From positions 62,001 to 126,000 of the forward strand of contig NZ_MKUD01000009.1 in assembly GCF_001898575.1 (NCBI RefSeq): a DNA stretch of 64,000 bases, written 5' to 3'. This DNA is from Spirosoma sp. 48-14 (GTDB lineage: Bacteria; Bacteroidota; Bacteroidia; Cytophagales; Spirosomataceae). Below, one piece after another: positions 15,509 to 23,748 of this stretch; position 1 is the stretch's first letter; the number at the start of each line of letters is the position of its first letter. A model generated the notes under the pieces. That model was not told the origin of the DNA, searched no databases, and worked only from the letters and a program-made list of their open reading frames with translations. Position numbers and translations under genes: made by a program.

Positions 15509-17227
15509 CTACTCCGACCGCGAAGACGAAACTTTGGCGGCTGGAGTCGATTTTTCAGCTTTATCTTTCTCCAGTTGCTTCTTTACGGCCTCACGCTGAT
15601 CATCGCGAACGGTTGGGTATTTGATGCCGAGTTGCTCCAGATACGTTTTATACTTCGTAGGATCGTAATAAAATGTCGAGAGCTTCGGCTTGAACTCGTC
15701 CATGATCTTCTTATTTAGATAGATCGCGGGTTTTTCCTTCGAGGAGATCAGCGGTTCGTATTTGATATCCTTGGTCTGCTCATCCCGGTAGTAAGCCCAG
15801 GCATCTTTAATCAGCTCAGGCTTCATCAGCAGATCGAGCAACGTCATGGCTTCCGCTTTGGCGCCGTAGACAACCCCTTTATGGGCAATTGGTGTCGCCA
15901 TCGAAATGGCATTCGCCCAGTGGTGCCCCGGCAGTCCTGGAATATTACTTGGATAGCGTAATACAATCGTTGGCAGCGACCACGAAATATCAGCAATATC
16001 GTCGGAGCCACCACCCATAGACGTCATAGCCTGACCACCCATCATCACTACAGGAGCCGACGAAGTTGGCAGACTCATCGAATCGAGTTTGGTAGCCAGT
16101 CCACTCATTTTGGGTGCCTGAAGTTCCAATTGCGAAGCACGCGCCAGGAGTTGATCTTCCTCCGTCCAGGTGGGTAGGCCTACCTTTTTGATATTCTCGT
16201 AAGCCGCAATGGCCATCGCTTTATTGGTATGTACTGGCCAGGCCGAGCCTAAAATTTCGTAGCTGAATTTCGTATCGGTCATCAGCGCAGCTCCCTCGGC
16301 AATTTTGACGCCCGTTTCGAACAGTTTTTTGATTTTCGGATACGTTCGTTCGCGGAAGTAATACCAGACTGAGGCTTTTGAAGGCACTACATTAGGCTGA
16401 TCGCCCCCATCGGAAATGACATAGTGTGAACGTTGGGTAAGCTCCAGGTGCTCACGACGGAAATTCCAGCCTACGTTCATCAGTTCAACCGCATCCAGTG
16501 CACTCCGTCCACGCCAGGGTGCGCCGGCCGCGTGAGCCGCCTGCCCTTCAAAACTGAACTTCACCGACACCAAGCCGTTGTTGCCATTATCGCCCCAGGA
16601 AACACCGAGGTTATTGCCTACGTGCGTGAAAATACAGGCGTCAACATCCTTGAAATACCCGTCACGAACGTAAAAAGCCTTTGTACCGACGAGTTCTTCA
16701 GCCACACCCGGCCATAGCATCAGCGTACCCGGAATTTTTTCACGCTCCATTAGTTTCTTCACGGCCAGTACAGCCACAATATTCAACGCCTGCCCTGAAT
16801 TGTGCCCTTCACCATGACCAGGAGCGCCTTCCACAATCGGGTCTTTATAGGCTACACCGGGCTTCTGGCTAGCCTTTGGAATACAGTCGATATCGGAACC
16901 GATTGCGATGAGCGGTTTACCTGATCCCCAGGTAGCTACCCAGGCCGTTGGGATGCCAGATATACCTGTTTTTACGGTAAACCCTTCGTTTTTCAGCAAG
17001 CCGGTTAAGTACTCAAACGACTCTTCTTCCTGGAAACCCAGTTCGGCAAAACTGAAGAGCATGTCGTTGATTTGCTGCGCTAGTGCCGAATTAGCTTCCA
17101 CAGCCGCAACAGCTTCCTGCTTCAATTTATCAAGCTTGTCGACGGATTTAGCCCCTTTCTTCGTCTGCGCTATTAGAAGCGTTGGCACGAGCAAAAGAGC
17201 CAATAAAAGATTTGTACAGTTTCTCAT
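15509..17227 (-). CDS. M20 family amidohydrolase (AbgB-like), exported
   Basis: A 572-residue hydrolase starting at ATG 17227 with signal peptide MRNCTNLLLALLLVPTLLIA; a start 12 bases upstream is less canonical. M20 marks include IAIGSDIDCIPKASQ near residue 110, GAPGHGEGHNSGQALNI with metal-ligating His residues, and LMLWPGVAEELVGTKAF with the catalytic Glu pair. A dimerisation domain follows (FEGQAAHAAGAPWRGRSALD). The layout matches p-aminobenzoyl-glutamate hydrolase subunit B and related aminoacyl amidohydrolases. The C-terminus is extended and charged (EKDKAEKSTPAAKVSSSRSE). Periplasmic location is inferred from the signal peptide. Confidence 0.9.
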   Translation of the reverse strand: MRNCTNLLLALLLVPTLLIAQTKKGAKSVDKLDKLKQEAVAAVEANSALAQQINDMLFSFAELGFQEEESFEYLTGLLKNEGFTVKTGISGIPTAWVATWGSGKPLIAIGSDIDCIPKASQKPGVAYKDPIVEGAPGHGEGHNSGQALNIVAVLAVKKLMEREKIPGTLMLWPGVAEELVGTKAFYVRDGYFKDVDACIFTHVGNNLGVSWGDNGNNGLVSVKFSFEGQAAHAAGAPWRGRSALDAVELMNVGWNFRREHLELTQRSHYVISDGGDQPNVVPSKASVWYYFRERTYPKIKKLFETGVKIAEGAALMTDTKFSYEILGSAWPVHTNKAMAIAAYENIKKVGLPTWTEEDQLLARASQLELQAPKMSGLATKLDSMSLPTSSAPVVMMGGQAMTSMGGGSDDIADISWSLPTIVLRYPSNIPGLPGHHWANAISMATPIAHKGVVYGAKAEAMTLLDLLMKPELIKDAWAYYRDEQTKDIKYEPLISSKEKPAIYLNKKIMDEFKPKLSTFYYDPTKYKTYLEQLGIKYPTVRDDQREAVKKQLEKDKAEKSTPAAKVSSSRSE

Positions 17228-17313
17228 TGGTATTACCAAATTTTATAATGATGATTGGGCAGTTGACTAGCTAAAGATACGGCTAATTGATAAATCAATG
17301 AATAATTAACAAC

Positions 17314-17343
17314 AAAAAAGACAACCCAATATGAGTTGTCTTT
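17314..17343 (-). terminator. Terminator downstream of the SDR/tautomerase/DUF167 operon
   Basis: On the minus strand, AAAGACAAC pairs with GTTGTCTTT around a 9-base loop and is followed by a T-run (the A-run at 17314-17319). It lies 36 bases after the DUF167 stop. Confidence 0.8.
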
Positions 17344-17378
17344 GAATGGCGTAGTGCCTGAACCAACGCAAGACTTAT

Positions 17379-17651
17379 CTATTCTGACTTTAGCCTGGTC
17401 AGAAAACGGTCGTATGTCTCTTGATCAACGTCTAGCTCGATCCGTTTGTGCGGATTGGTAAAACCAGCCACAATCGTCACATTGGACTTGGCAACACCGA
17501 TTTGTTTAGCCAAAAATTCGGTCAGATACGCATTGGCTTTCCCATCCTGCGCTGGAGCTTTAATCTTGGCGTTAAGCATCCCGGCGGCATCATAGAATAA
17601 CTGGTCTACTTTACTGCCGGGTTTTACTTTCAGATGTAGCGTAACAGGCAT
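17379..17651 (-). CDS. DUF167 (YggU) family protein
   Basis: A 90-residue protein of the DUF167/YggU family: LHLKVKPGSKVDQL at the start, then IKAPAQDGKANAYLTEFLAKQ and VTIVAGFTNPHKRIELD, which are the conserved blocks. Structures of relatives show a small alpha/beta fold, and the biochemical role is unknown. It begins 3 bases after the stop of the tautomerase-fold gene, so it is the last gene of a three-gene operon with the SDR enzyme. Confidence 0.9.
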   Translation of the reverse strand: MPVTLHLKVKPGSKVDQLFYDAAGMLNAKIKAPAQDGKANAYLTEFLAKQIGVAKSNVTIVAGFTNPHKRIELDVDQETYDRFLTRLKSE

Positions 17652-17654
17652 GAA

Positions 17655-18044
17655 TCAGACGTTGACTTTATAATTCAGCGTAATTTCATCGCCCGTCATG
17701 CCTCGGAACCCCCAGTTATGCGCCGGACTTTCCAGAATACAGATTTCGAGGTCGGTAAGGGGCAAATTTAGCTGAGTACAGACACGTTCATAGAGCAAAC
17801 GGATCAGCCTTTTCTTCGTATCGACCGTGCGGCCTTCAATCATCATAAACTCCAGAATGATATATCGTTCTGATGCGGTAGCCGGTCGAAAGAAATCGTC
17901 CTTATCAAGATAGAAAAAGCGGTGCGCCCGTTTGTTTTCCGGAAACTGGAGCGCTTCGACCACACACGCATGAATGGTATCGGAAAGCACTTCCCGAATG
18001 GGCAGCAGGTGTTCACGCACACCGTAAATCTTTACCTGACTCAT
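17655..18044 (-). CDS. Tautomerase-superfamily protein lacking Pro2
   Basis: A 129-residue protein with tautomerase-like layout: a first strand MSQVKIYGVREHLLP, a helix (REVLSDTIHACVVEALQFP), a second beta-alpha unit (RYIILEFMMIEGRTVDTKKR) and the ending NWGFRGMTGDEITLNY. Superfamily enzymes use the N-terminal proline exposed after Met removal; here residue 2 is Ser, so that catalytic base is missing. Either it is not an active tautomerase or it works differently. It is followed 3 bases later by DUF167 and preceded by the SDR gene with a 5-base gap. Confidence 0.75.
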   Translation of the reverse strand: MSQVKIYGVREHLLPIREVLSDTIHACVVEALQFPENKRAHRFFYLDKDDFFRPATASERYIILEFMMIEGRTVDTKKRLIRLLYERVCTQLNLPLTDLEICILESPAHNWGFRGMTGDEITLNYKVNV

Positions 18045-18049
18045 GTTTG

Positions 18050-18967
18050 CTACGGCTTGAGCTGACTGGCCAGCACAGCAATGCCTTCTTCAAAACTATG
18101 CGGATCGTAACCTAATACGGTTCTGGCTTTATCCAGAATAAATCCGGTACGCGGTGGCCGACGCGCTACCTGCGTGAACGTGGATGCATCGGCCTGCGCA
18201 ATCAGTGATTTATCGAGACCGAAATAATCGGCGGTTTTGATTGCCATGTCATACGGGGTCAAAACTTCTTTCCCCGATATATTGAAAATGCCTTCAGCTT
18301 CTTTATCGGCAATCAGATAGCAGCCCATCGCCAAATCTTCGGCCAGGGTTGGACTCCGCCACTGGTCGGTGACGACTTTAATGTTCTTACCGTCTTCCAG
18401 CGATTTTTTGACCCACAAAATGATGTTGCTGCGGCTCATATCGTGGGCAATGCCATACACGAGTACTGTACGGGCAATAGCCCAGCGCAAGGGCGCATCG
18501 GCCCGGTTCGCATGTTTAACGACTGATTCGCCAGCCTGTTTGCTCCAGCCATAAAAACTGATGGGATTAGCTTCGGCCGTTTCGTCGTAAGGGCCCGCCG
18601 TGCCGTCGAATATGAAATCGGTAGACACGTGCACCAGAAAGGCATTGGTAGCCTGGCAGGCTTCAACGATGTATTCAACCGCATGAACATTCTGCGCCCA
18701 GCACGCATCTTTCTGTACTTCGCACTTATCCACATCGGTCATGGCGGCCCCGTGGATAACTACATCGGGTTTTACCTCGCCAATGGTATCCAATACCTGC
18801 TGCCGATCGGTAATGTCCATTGATCGGTATATATATCCATCGGCATAAGGCAACCGATTATCGCCCCGGGCGGTGGCAATTAATTCAATGTTTGGCTGTT
18901 TGGTCAACAAGTCAACCAGTTTTTGCCCCAACAGGCCATTGGCCCCAGTGATAAGAATTTTTTTCAT
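18050..18967 (-). CDS. SDR family oxidoreductase, dTDP-4-dehydrorhamnose reductase-like
   Basis: A 305-residue extended SDR. The NAD(P)-binding motif KKILITGANGLLGQKLVDLL is at the N-terminus, VVIHGAAMTDVDKCE matches the RmlD family block, and STDFIFDGTAGPYDE plus YGWSKQAGE supply the Ser/Tyr/Lys catalytic set. RmlD makes dTDP-L-rhamnose, but no other rhamnose genes are nearby, so the true substrate is open; many Bacteroidota carry such a lone homologue. First gene of a three-gene minus-strand operon with the tautomerase-fold and DUF167 genes. Confidence 0.88.
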   Translation of the reverse strand: MKKILITGANGLLGQKLVDLLTKQPNIELIATARGDNRLPYADGYIYRSMDITDRQQVLDTIGEVKPDVVIHGAAMTDVDKCEVQKDACWAQNVHAVEYIVEACQATNAFLVHVSTDFIFDGTAGPYDETAEANPISFYGWSKQAGESVVKHANRADAPLRWAIARTVLVYGIAHDMSRSNIILWVKKSLEDGKNIKVVTDQWRSPTLAEDLAMGCYLIADKEAEGIFNISGKEVLTPYDMAIKTADYFGLDKSLIAQADASTFTQVARRPPRTGFILDKARTVLGYDPHSFEEGIAVLASQLKP

Positions 18968-18977
18968 AATCTGATAG

Positions 18978-19073
18978 GTAGAGACGCCATACCTGGCGTC
19001 TCAAGTGCGTCAGCTATAAACCATCCGGTTGGTAAAGTCTCCGGTTAGGAGACACGAGGTATCGCGTCTCTAC
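18978..19073. repeat. Palindromic repeat, family D (GTAGAGACGC arms)
   Basis: Arms 18978-19002 and 19049-19073 match at 22 of 25 positions. Each arm is itself nearly self-complementary (GAGACGCCA-TACC-TGGCGTCTC in the left one), so the unit could fold as one long stem or two short hairpins. It occupies the whole gap between the SDR start and the cyclophilin end, and its right arm contains the cyclophilin TAG stop. Confidence 0.85.
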
Positions 19074-19774
19074 AGGTATTTGTATCCGAACTGCTTTGTA
19101 ATCTTCTTTTTCTTGACCCAATCGCCCGTCATGGTCATGCGAACGTCTTTAACGGGTCGGTCCATTTCGTCGCGGGGTTGTTTGGCAATGCTGTCCACAA
19201 TGGCCAGCCCATCAATTACCTCGCCAAAAACGGTGTAGTTGCCATCCAGATGCGGAGCACCCCCAATGGTTTTATATACCTGTTTCTGCTCATCAGTCGG
19301 TACATGCCCTTTCATAGCCTGGATTCGTTCGACCTGCTTTTGCAACGTGGCATCATCCCAAACCCGACCTTGTACAACGTAAAACTGGCAGGCACTCGAC
19401 GCTTTTTCGGGATTATTATCGCGAGCAGCCGCTAAGGCCCCTTTCTTATGGAAGAGTGTGGGCACAAACTCGGCCGGTATCCGTTCGCCAATGCTACCAC
19501 TTCCAAGAGGATCGCCAGCTTTTGCCTTACGGGAGTTTGGGTCCCCCCCCTGAATCATGAACAGAGGAATAATGCGATGAAACAACAGACTATCGTAAAA
19601 TTTCTGATCGACCAGTTTGATAAAATTTTCCTTGTGCTTAGGTGTCTGATCGTACAGAACGAGCCGCATAGGGCCGTAGGCTGTTGTCAACGTAACCAGA
19701 TAGTCTTTTTTCTTCCGGTTCTGGGCCAGAAGCGTGGTTGGAATTAATAAAAAGAGAACGAGATAAATACGCAT
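19070..19774 (-). CDS. Cyclophilin-type peptidyl-prolyl isomerase, exported
   Basis: A 234-residue protein with signal peptide MRIYLVLFLLIPTTLLAQ. The cyclophilin core begins with YLVTLTTAYGPMRLVLYD; the active-site FHRIIPLFMIQGGDP and the later ASSACQFYVVQ and GNYTVFGEVIDGLAIVD blocks are all present. An insert of roughly 45 residues after QGRVWDDATLQKQ, rich in charged residues, is common in Bacteroidota members. It should act on proline bonds in the periplasm. The TAG stop lies inside a palindromic repeat, so the last residues (KYL) may have been set by its insertion. Confidence 0.94.
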   Translation of the reverse strand: MRIYLVLFLLIPTTLLAQNRKKKDYLVTLTTAYGPMRLVLYDQTPKHKENFIKLVDQKFYDSLLFHRIIPLFMIQGGDPNSRKAKAGDPLGSGSIGERIPAEFVPTLFHKKGALAAARDNNPEKASSACQFYVVQGRVWDDATLQKQVERIQAMKGHVPTDEQKQVYKTIGGAPHLDGNYTVFGEVIDGLAIVDSIAKQPRDEMDRPVKDVRMTMTGDWVKKKKITKQFGYKYL

Positions 19775-19804
19775 GGTTCGTTGCCGATCAGAATCGAGAA
19801 ATAA

Positions 19805-20431
19805 TTACAAAGCTACGCGATTCTGAAAGGCATCTTTCAAACGCTGGTCGTGGGTAACCACAATGAGGCTGGCCCCTATCTGCTCCGACTGCTCACGCAG
19901 GAGTTGCACAACACGCTCTGTATTTTCATCGTCAAGGCTCGACGTTGGCTCATCGGCCAGAATAACCCCCGGCTGATTCATAACGGCCCGTGCTATACTC
20001 ACCCGTTGCTGTTCGCCCTGACTTAGCTGATGCGTTTTTTTGTCCAGATGATCACCGAATCCTAATTGGCCTGCCAGTTCCTTTGCCCGCACTTTATCCT
20101 GCGGTTTATCTGCTAAATAATTAGCCAGCAACAGGTTATCAAGCACCGAAAGCGAACTGACAAAGTGAGGTTTCTGAAAAACGATACCCACGTGTTTGGC
20201 CCGAAAAGCGGCTGTTTCGGCTACACTCAATTTTGTCAGGTCTGTTTCGTCGATGGTAACCGAACCACTTTTGGGCTTGAGCAACAAGGCCAGCAAGTGC
20301 AGGAATGTTGTTTTACCCGTTCCTGACCGACCCAGAATCAGGAGTGCTTCCCGGTTGGCGCAGTACACATCGGGAAATGTAAACTGCTTTGTGGGGTTGT
20401 ACGCAAACGAAAGTTGGTTGGTCGCCAGCAT
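19805..20431 (-). CDS. ABC transporter ATP-binding protein (LolD/MacB-like), orphan
   Basis: A 208-residue ATPase: Walker A GRSGTGKTTFLH, Q-loop VGIVFQKPHFVS, signature LSQGEQQRVSIARA, Walker B VILADEPTSSLDDEN, and the switch His in VVTHDQRL. Starting at ATG 20431 gives MLATNQLSFAYNPTKQFTFP, a normal first strand. A longer in-frame start at 20527 would translate an inverted repeat (HHPFYIIL...) and a spurious hydrophobic stretch. The sequence falls with the LolD/MacB export group, but no permease gene is adjacent, so the partner is unknown. It is divergent from purN. Confidence 0.9.
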   Translation of the reverse strand: MLATNQLSFAYNPTKQFTFPDVYCANREALLILGRSGTGKTTFLHLLALLLKPKSGSVTIDETDLTKLSVAETAAFRAKHVGIVFQKPHFVSSLSVLDNLLLANYLADKPQDKVRAKELAGQLGFGDHLDKKTHQLSQGEQQRVSIARAVMNQPGVILADEPTSSLDDENTERVVQLLREQSEQIGASLIVVTHDQRLKDAFQNRVAL

Positions 20432-20471
20432 AGAAACAGAAGCTAATACACACAAAAATAGGCAGGCAATG

Positions 20472-20555
20472 AGAATAATATAGAATGGATGATGAACAAT
20501 GAATAATTTTACTCCCCAGTTAGGCATTATTTATTATCCATTCTACATTCTACAT
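20472..20555. repeat. Heptamer-built inverted repeat, family B, copy 1
   Basis: A core of 21 bases (20481-20501, starting TAGAATGGAT) pairs at 18 positions with its counterpart near 20526-20550. Both sides read as degenerate 7-bp units (GTAGAAT, GGATAAT, AAATAAT, GAATAAT). It sits between the divergent ABC ATPase and purN genes and reaches to the base before the purN TTG start. Confidence 0.75.
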
Positions 20556-21137
20556 TTGAAACGAATCGCTCTGTTTGCTTCTGGATCTGGCTCGAATGCC
20601 GAGAAAATCGCTGCCTATTTTGCTGATGATACCAGCGTTGAGATTTCATTGATTGCCTCGAATAACCCAAAAGCGGGGGTTATTGACCGGGCCCGCCGTG
20701 GATTCGGAAGACGGCTGCACATCCCGGTTTTGCTCTTCGACCGACAAACATTTTATGATACCGACCGAATTACCCAACTGTTGCTCAATCAGCACATTGA
20801 TTTAATCGTATTAGCCGGTTTTATGTGGCTGATGCCCAGCAAATTGGTGCAGGCATTTCCGAATAAAATCATTAACATTCACCCAGCATTATTACCTAAA
20901 TTTGGGGGGAAAGGCATGTATGGTCACTTTGTTCACGAAGCAGTAGTAGCAGCCAATGAAACAGAGTCGGGGATCACGATTCATTATGTAAACGAACATT
21001 ACGACGAAGGACAGATCATTTTCCAGGCCAGCTGCCCGGTTTCACCGACTGATACGCCCGAAGACGTAGCCAAAAAAGTTCAGGTATTGGAACATCTGCA
21101 TTATCCAAAAGTGGTAGAAGACGTGTTGACGAGATGA
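20556..21137 (+). CDS. purN: Phosphoribosylglycinamide formyltransferase
   Basis: A 193-residue enzyme of purine synthesis that transfers a formyl group from 10-formyl-THF to GAR. KRIALFASGSGSNAEKI binds the ribose phosphate; INIHPALLPKFGGKGMYG is the catalytic loop with Asn and His; HYVNEHYDEGQIIFQ carries the catalytic Asp. The best start is TTG at 20556 (LKRIALF): the ATG at 20499 would add 19 residues encoded by an inverted repeat (MNNFTPQLGIIYYPFYILH). The stop overlaps the next gene's start in ATGA. Confidence 0.95.
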   Translation: MKRIALFASGSGSNAEKIAAYFADDTSVEISLIASNNPKAGVIDRARRGFGRRLHIPVLLFDRQTFYDTDRITQLLLNQHIDLIVLAGFMWLMPSKLVQAFPNKIINIHPALLPKFGGKGMYGHFVHEAVVAANETESGITIHYVNEHYDEGQIIFQASCPVSPTDTPEDVAKKVQVLEHLHYPKVVEDVLTR

Positions 21138-21562
21138 CTATTTTTACAAAACATAAAGCCATTGGGCTAGCTGGGGTACTGGTTGTTTCAGCCATACTGA
21201 CCAGTTGCTTCCGACCAGTCCTTTATCTTCAGAATAAGACGCATTACCCGGTTGAGGTATTCTACGACAATCAGCGGCCTTCCCGTCCTTTCGACCCGTT
21301 ACAGGATTTAGAAGTCAAAGGGGAAGTGCAACTCTCGGCCAGGCAGCTTGACGAACGCAACAAACGGATGCTGAGCCGGGGAAACGATATGCAGCAAAAA
21401 GAACTAATGCTGGCCCGACTAACTATGCAGGCCAAGAATATCGGCGCCGATGCCTTGGTAGCTGTCAAATACACGTACTACACGTCGGTGACCGACAACG
21501 GCTACATTATGACGGGACTGGCCGTGAAATACAAGAAAGAAGAGGAAACCACCGCTAAATAG
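21134..21562 (+). CDS. Small lipoprotein, YbjQ-like C-terminal pattern
   Basis: A 142-residue protein with a lipoprotein signal ending LTSC at about residue 25. A linker rich in charged residues (ARQLDERNKRMLSRGNDMQ) precedes AKNIGADALVAVKYTYYTS, a pattern seen in the small YbjQ/heavy-metal-associated and related 'GADAlv' surface proteins. This is a similarity, not an assignment. It overlaps purN by 4 bases (ATGA), so the two genes are translationally coupled. Confidence 0.7.
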   Translation: MTIFTKHKAIGLAGVLVVSAILTSCFRPVLYLQNKTHYPVEVFYDNQRPSRPFDPLQDLEVKGEVQLSARQLDERNKRMLSRGNDMQQKELMLARLTMQAKNIGADALVAVKYTYYTSVTDNGYIMTGLAVKYKKEEETTAK

Positions 21563-21887
21563 CTCCTTACTTCGATTAATGGCTCTTACTCACTCCTAAG
21601 TGTAACCGTTCCAGTGGTCTTGTTCTAAAACCGCTTGTAGGGTACACTCGACTTTGTTTTTCTCGAAAAGCGCCCCAAAGAGCTTTATCATGGCTCAGCG
21701 GGTAATTCGTCGATTAATCCACTAGCTTCACTAGCTTTCCTATCAAAGGTAAAACCTGCCAGTTTTGTGGCCGTTAGCCCCGTATATAAACTACAACCTG
21801 CCAACTATATAGTCTGAACCTTAACGCTTGCTGTCGGCGGTAACTTTCGCCAGTCACCCAAACACAAACCTTAAAACGTTTCAGAAA
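21563..21887. other. 325-bp intergenic region, no clear content
   Basis: No open frame of note, hairpin or RNA gene is recognisable between the lipoprotein and the DUF1059 gene. A TTTTG 15 bases upstream of TATATAAA near 21760-21790 might be promoter-like, but it is not a convincing Bacteroidota consensus. Confidence 0.4.
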
Positions 21888-22058
21888 ATGAAAACCTTAT
21901 CCTGTAAAGATGTAGGATTCGATTGCGAAGCAGTAGTGAAAGCAGGCTCCGAAGAGGAAGTACTACAGCAGGCAGCCCAACATGCTAAGGCTGCCCATGG
22001 TGTTACCGTTACGCCTGAGATGGCTGAACAGATCAAATCGCTCATTCACGATGAATAA
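21888..22058 (+). CDS. DUF1059 family small protein
   Basis: A 56-residue protein starting MKTLSCKDVGFDCEAVVKAG and containing EEEVLQQAAQHAKAAHGV, the complete DUF1059 pattern (two Cys near the start, then an amphipathic helix with His). A longer in-frame start at 21828 gives residues outside the family and is rejected. The Cys/His arrangement suggests metal binding, but the function is unknown. Its stop overlaps the start of the DsrE-like gene (GATGAATAA), implying coupled translation. Confidence 0.9.
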   Translation: MKTLSCKDVGFDCEAVVKAGSEEEVLQQAAQHAKAAHGVTVTPEMAEQIKSLIHDE

Positions 22059-22536
22059 TCTTTTCGTGTCCCTAATGAACTGGAAACGATTTCTGCTCAT
22101 CGCTGTATGGACCTGTTTAGGTTGGGCGTCTTTACAGGCTCAGCCAATGACCACCAGTACGACAAACTCACCGAAACTGAAATTTCTGATCCATGTTACC
22201 CATGGCCCGGCCGACCCAACTCGGGCTGCAATGGCTTTTCTGGTTGCCAGAACGGCTTTGGAAGAAGGGCATACCGTCAGATTGTTTTTAGCGGGCGATG
22301 CAGTTACGTTGCTGAAAGAAAGTGAGATAGATAAAGTAGTAGGACTTGGCACAGGCAAACTGCGTGATCATTATGAAGCCATTGTGAAAACCGGCGGTCA
22401 TTTTTATTTATCTGGCAATTCGTCCAAAGCCAGGGGATTAACTGACGTCGACATTGCCGGTAAGCCAGCGGAGTTTGCCTTACCGACGGTTCTGGTCCGG
22501 CTCGCCACCGATAGTGACCGGATATTTACGTATTGA
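22051..22536 (+). CDS. DsrE/DsrF-like sulfur-relay family protein, exported
   Basis: A 161-residue protein. Signal peptide within MNWKRFLLIAVWTCLGWASL (alternative start ATG 22075); the DsrE fold follows: LKFLIHVTHGPADPTRAAMA, then EEGHTVRLFLAGDAVTLL and ARGLTDVDIAGKPAEFA. No conserved Cys is seen in the usual position of DsrE (the 'SGNSSKARG' segment has Ser instead), so a persulfide-carrier role is doubtful. It is co-translated with DUF1059, a pairing that suggests a shared, still undefined function. Confidence 0.85.
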   Translation: MNNLFVSLMNWKRFLLIAVWTCLGWASLQAQPMTTSTTNSPKLKFLIHVTHGPADPTRAAMAFLVARTALEEGHTVRLFLAGDAVTLLKESEIDKVVGLGTGKLRDHYEAIVKTGGHFYLSGNSSKARGLTDVDIAGKPAEFALPTVLVRLATDSDRIFTY

Positions 22537-22791
22537 GCTTTCGATGAATTCCGCCCTCCCAAAGACACGTTTTCCCAGATATAGTCACGACTTACCTTAG
22601 AAAGCGGTTGTCTGTTCAAAACTGCTGAGCAGGTAGTCAGTATAAGTAGTGGCTTTCCTAAATCTGCCATTTATCAACACCATTTCCCCACCTATCAACC
22701 GAGGCCTTCCACTCACAAACTAGTTCCTAACTCTATGTATGAAAAGGGAACATTTACAACCATTGATTAGTCTAACGTAAACAATAGCTAG

Positions 22792-22920
22792 ATGGGAAGA
22801 GGAGGAAGTTACGTACGAAAAAGCGGCCCAAAAGGCCTATTGCGATTTTTCGACAAAAAGTTCGACTGGATCTTCCTGGTAATTATCACCCTGATTATCC
22901 TACTCGCCATATTTCTGTAG
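22792..22920 (+). CDS. Small single-pass membrane protein (42 aa)
   Basis: An open frame from ATG 22792 to TAG 22920 encodes 42 residues: a basic N-terminus (MGRGGSYVRKSGPKG, then FFDKKFDWIF) and a C-terminal hydrophobic segment (LVIITLIILLAIFL). Support for expression is the shape of the peptide and a terminator 33 bases after the stop. The orientation predicted by the positive-inside rule places the N-terminus in the cytoplasm. I do not know the family. It is below usual gene-calling thresholds. Confidence 0.6.
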   Translation: MGRGGSYVRKSGPKGLLRFFDKKFDWIFLVIITLIILLAIFL

Positions 22921-22952
22921 AGACAACAAACAGCCAGGTATGTACTAATGAA

Positions 22953-22981
22953 CCCCCAGTCTGACCGGCTGGGGCTTTTTG
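22953..22981 (+). terminator. Rho-independent terminator after the small membrane protein
   Basis: CCCCAG at 22954-22959 pairs with CTGGGG at 22969-22974 around a 9-base loop, followed by a C and a run of five T. Confidence 0.8.
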
Positions 22982-23188
22982 TTGACTTTACTGGCCAGCA
23001 ACTGTCTATGCCACCAGATATCTAGTACGCACCACCGCTTCTGAAGCTAAACCCACCAGCTATCGATTCTTGCTCATAGCCCCCTTCCGGGCGCTATACC
23101 TTTGACTCATCAACAGGCCGCAACGGTACACTAGCTAGCCCATTGCGACAGCCTGTTCTTAATCAACTTCCAAATTCTTCGTTCAATC

Positions 23189-23668
23189 ATGAAAATCTCT
23201 TCCCTATTTATCCTGTTCGCTTTCGGTGTCCTGTTCAGTTCTTGCAGCAAAAAAACAGAAGATGTATCCCCCACCAATGGCTCTGCAACGACTGCCGCTG
23301 GATTCCGGGTTAAAATCGACGGTAGCGACTATAACCCCGATTTTTCATACGCACTGGCTACCATGCCAGGTAAAAACGCCTATTACGCCATTTATGGTCT
23401 CGACAGTAAAACTAGTGATGTAGTGGCGATGGCGCTACCCGCAACAGCTGGCGAAGGTACTCACCCAATTGATAATGTTAACTTTGGCATGCTCACCTAC
23501 AATAAAGAAGACTTTTCGACCATCAATGGCGGATCGGGCACGATCACAATTACCAAAAAGACCGCCACTAATCTTGTTGGTACGTTCAGTTTTACGGCCG
23601 TTGACGCAACTGGCCTTAAGAAGCGGACACTCACCGAGGGCACTTTTAACGTCACCATTCGGGAATAA
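23189..23668 (+). CDS. Lipoprotein, DUF6252-like
   Basis: A 159-residue protein with signal MKISSLFILFAFGVLFSSC, lipobox FSSC. The mature part starts with a Ser/Thr/Pro linker and has a single beta-rich domain (FRVKIDGSDYNPDFSYALAT ... GSGTITITKKTATNLVGTFS ... LTEGTFNVTI), the pattern of DUF6252 cell-surface lipoproteins in Bacteroidota. Function unknown. Its hairpin neighbour at 23749-23783 may end the transcript. Confidence 0.8.
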   Translation: MKISSLFILFAFGVLFSSCSKKTEDVSPTNGSATTAAGFRVKIDGSDYNPDFSYALATMPGKNAYYAIYGLDSKTSDVVAMALPATAGEGTHPIDNVNFGMLTYNKEDFSTINGGSGTITITKKTATNLVGTFSFTAVDATGLKKRTLTEGTFNVTIRE

Positions 23669-23748
23669 CGTAGTAGTCACCGTATAAAGTTGGCCCGACG
23701 CTTGCCCACTAATCGGCTCGTTATTACCTTGCTGAAGGCCTGAAAGTC

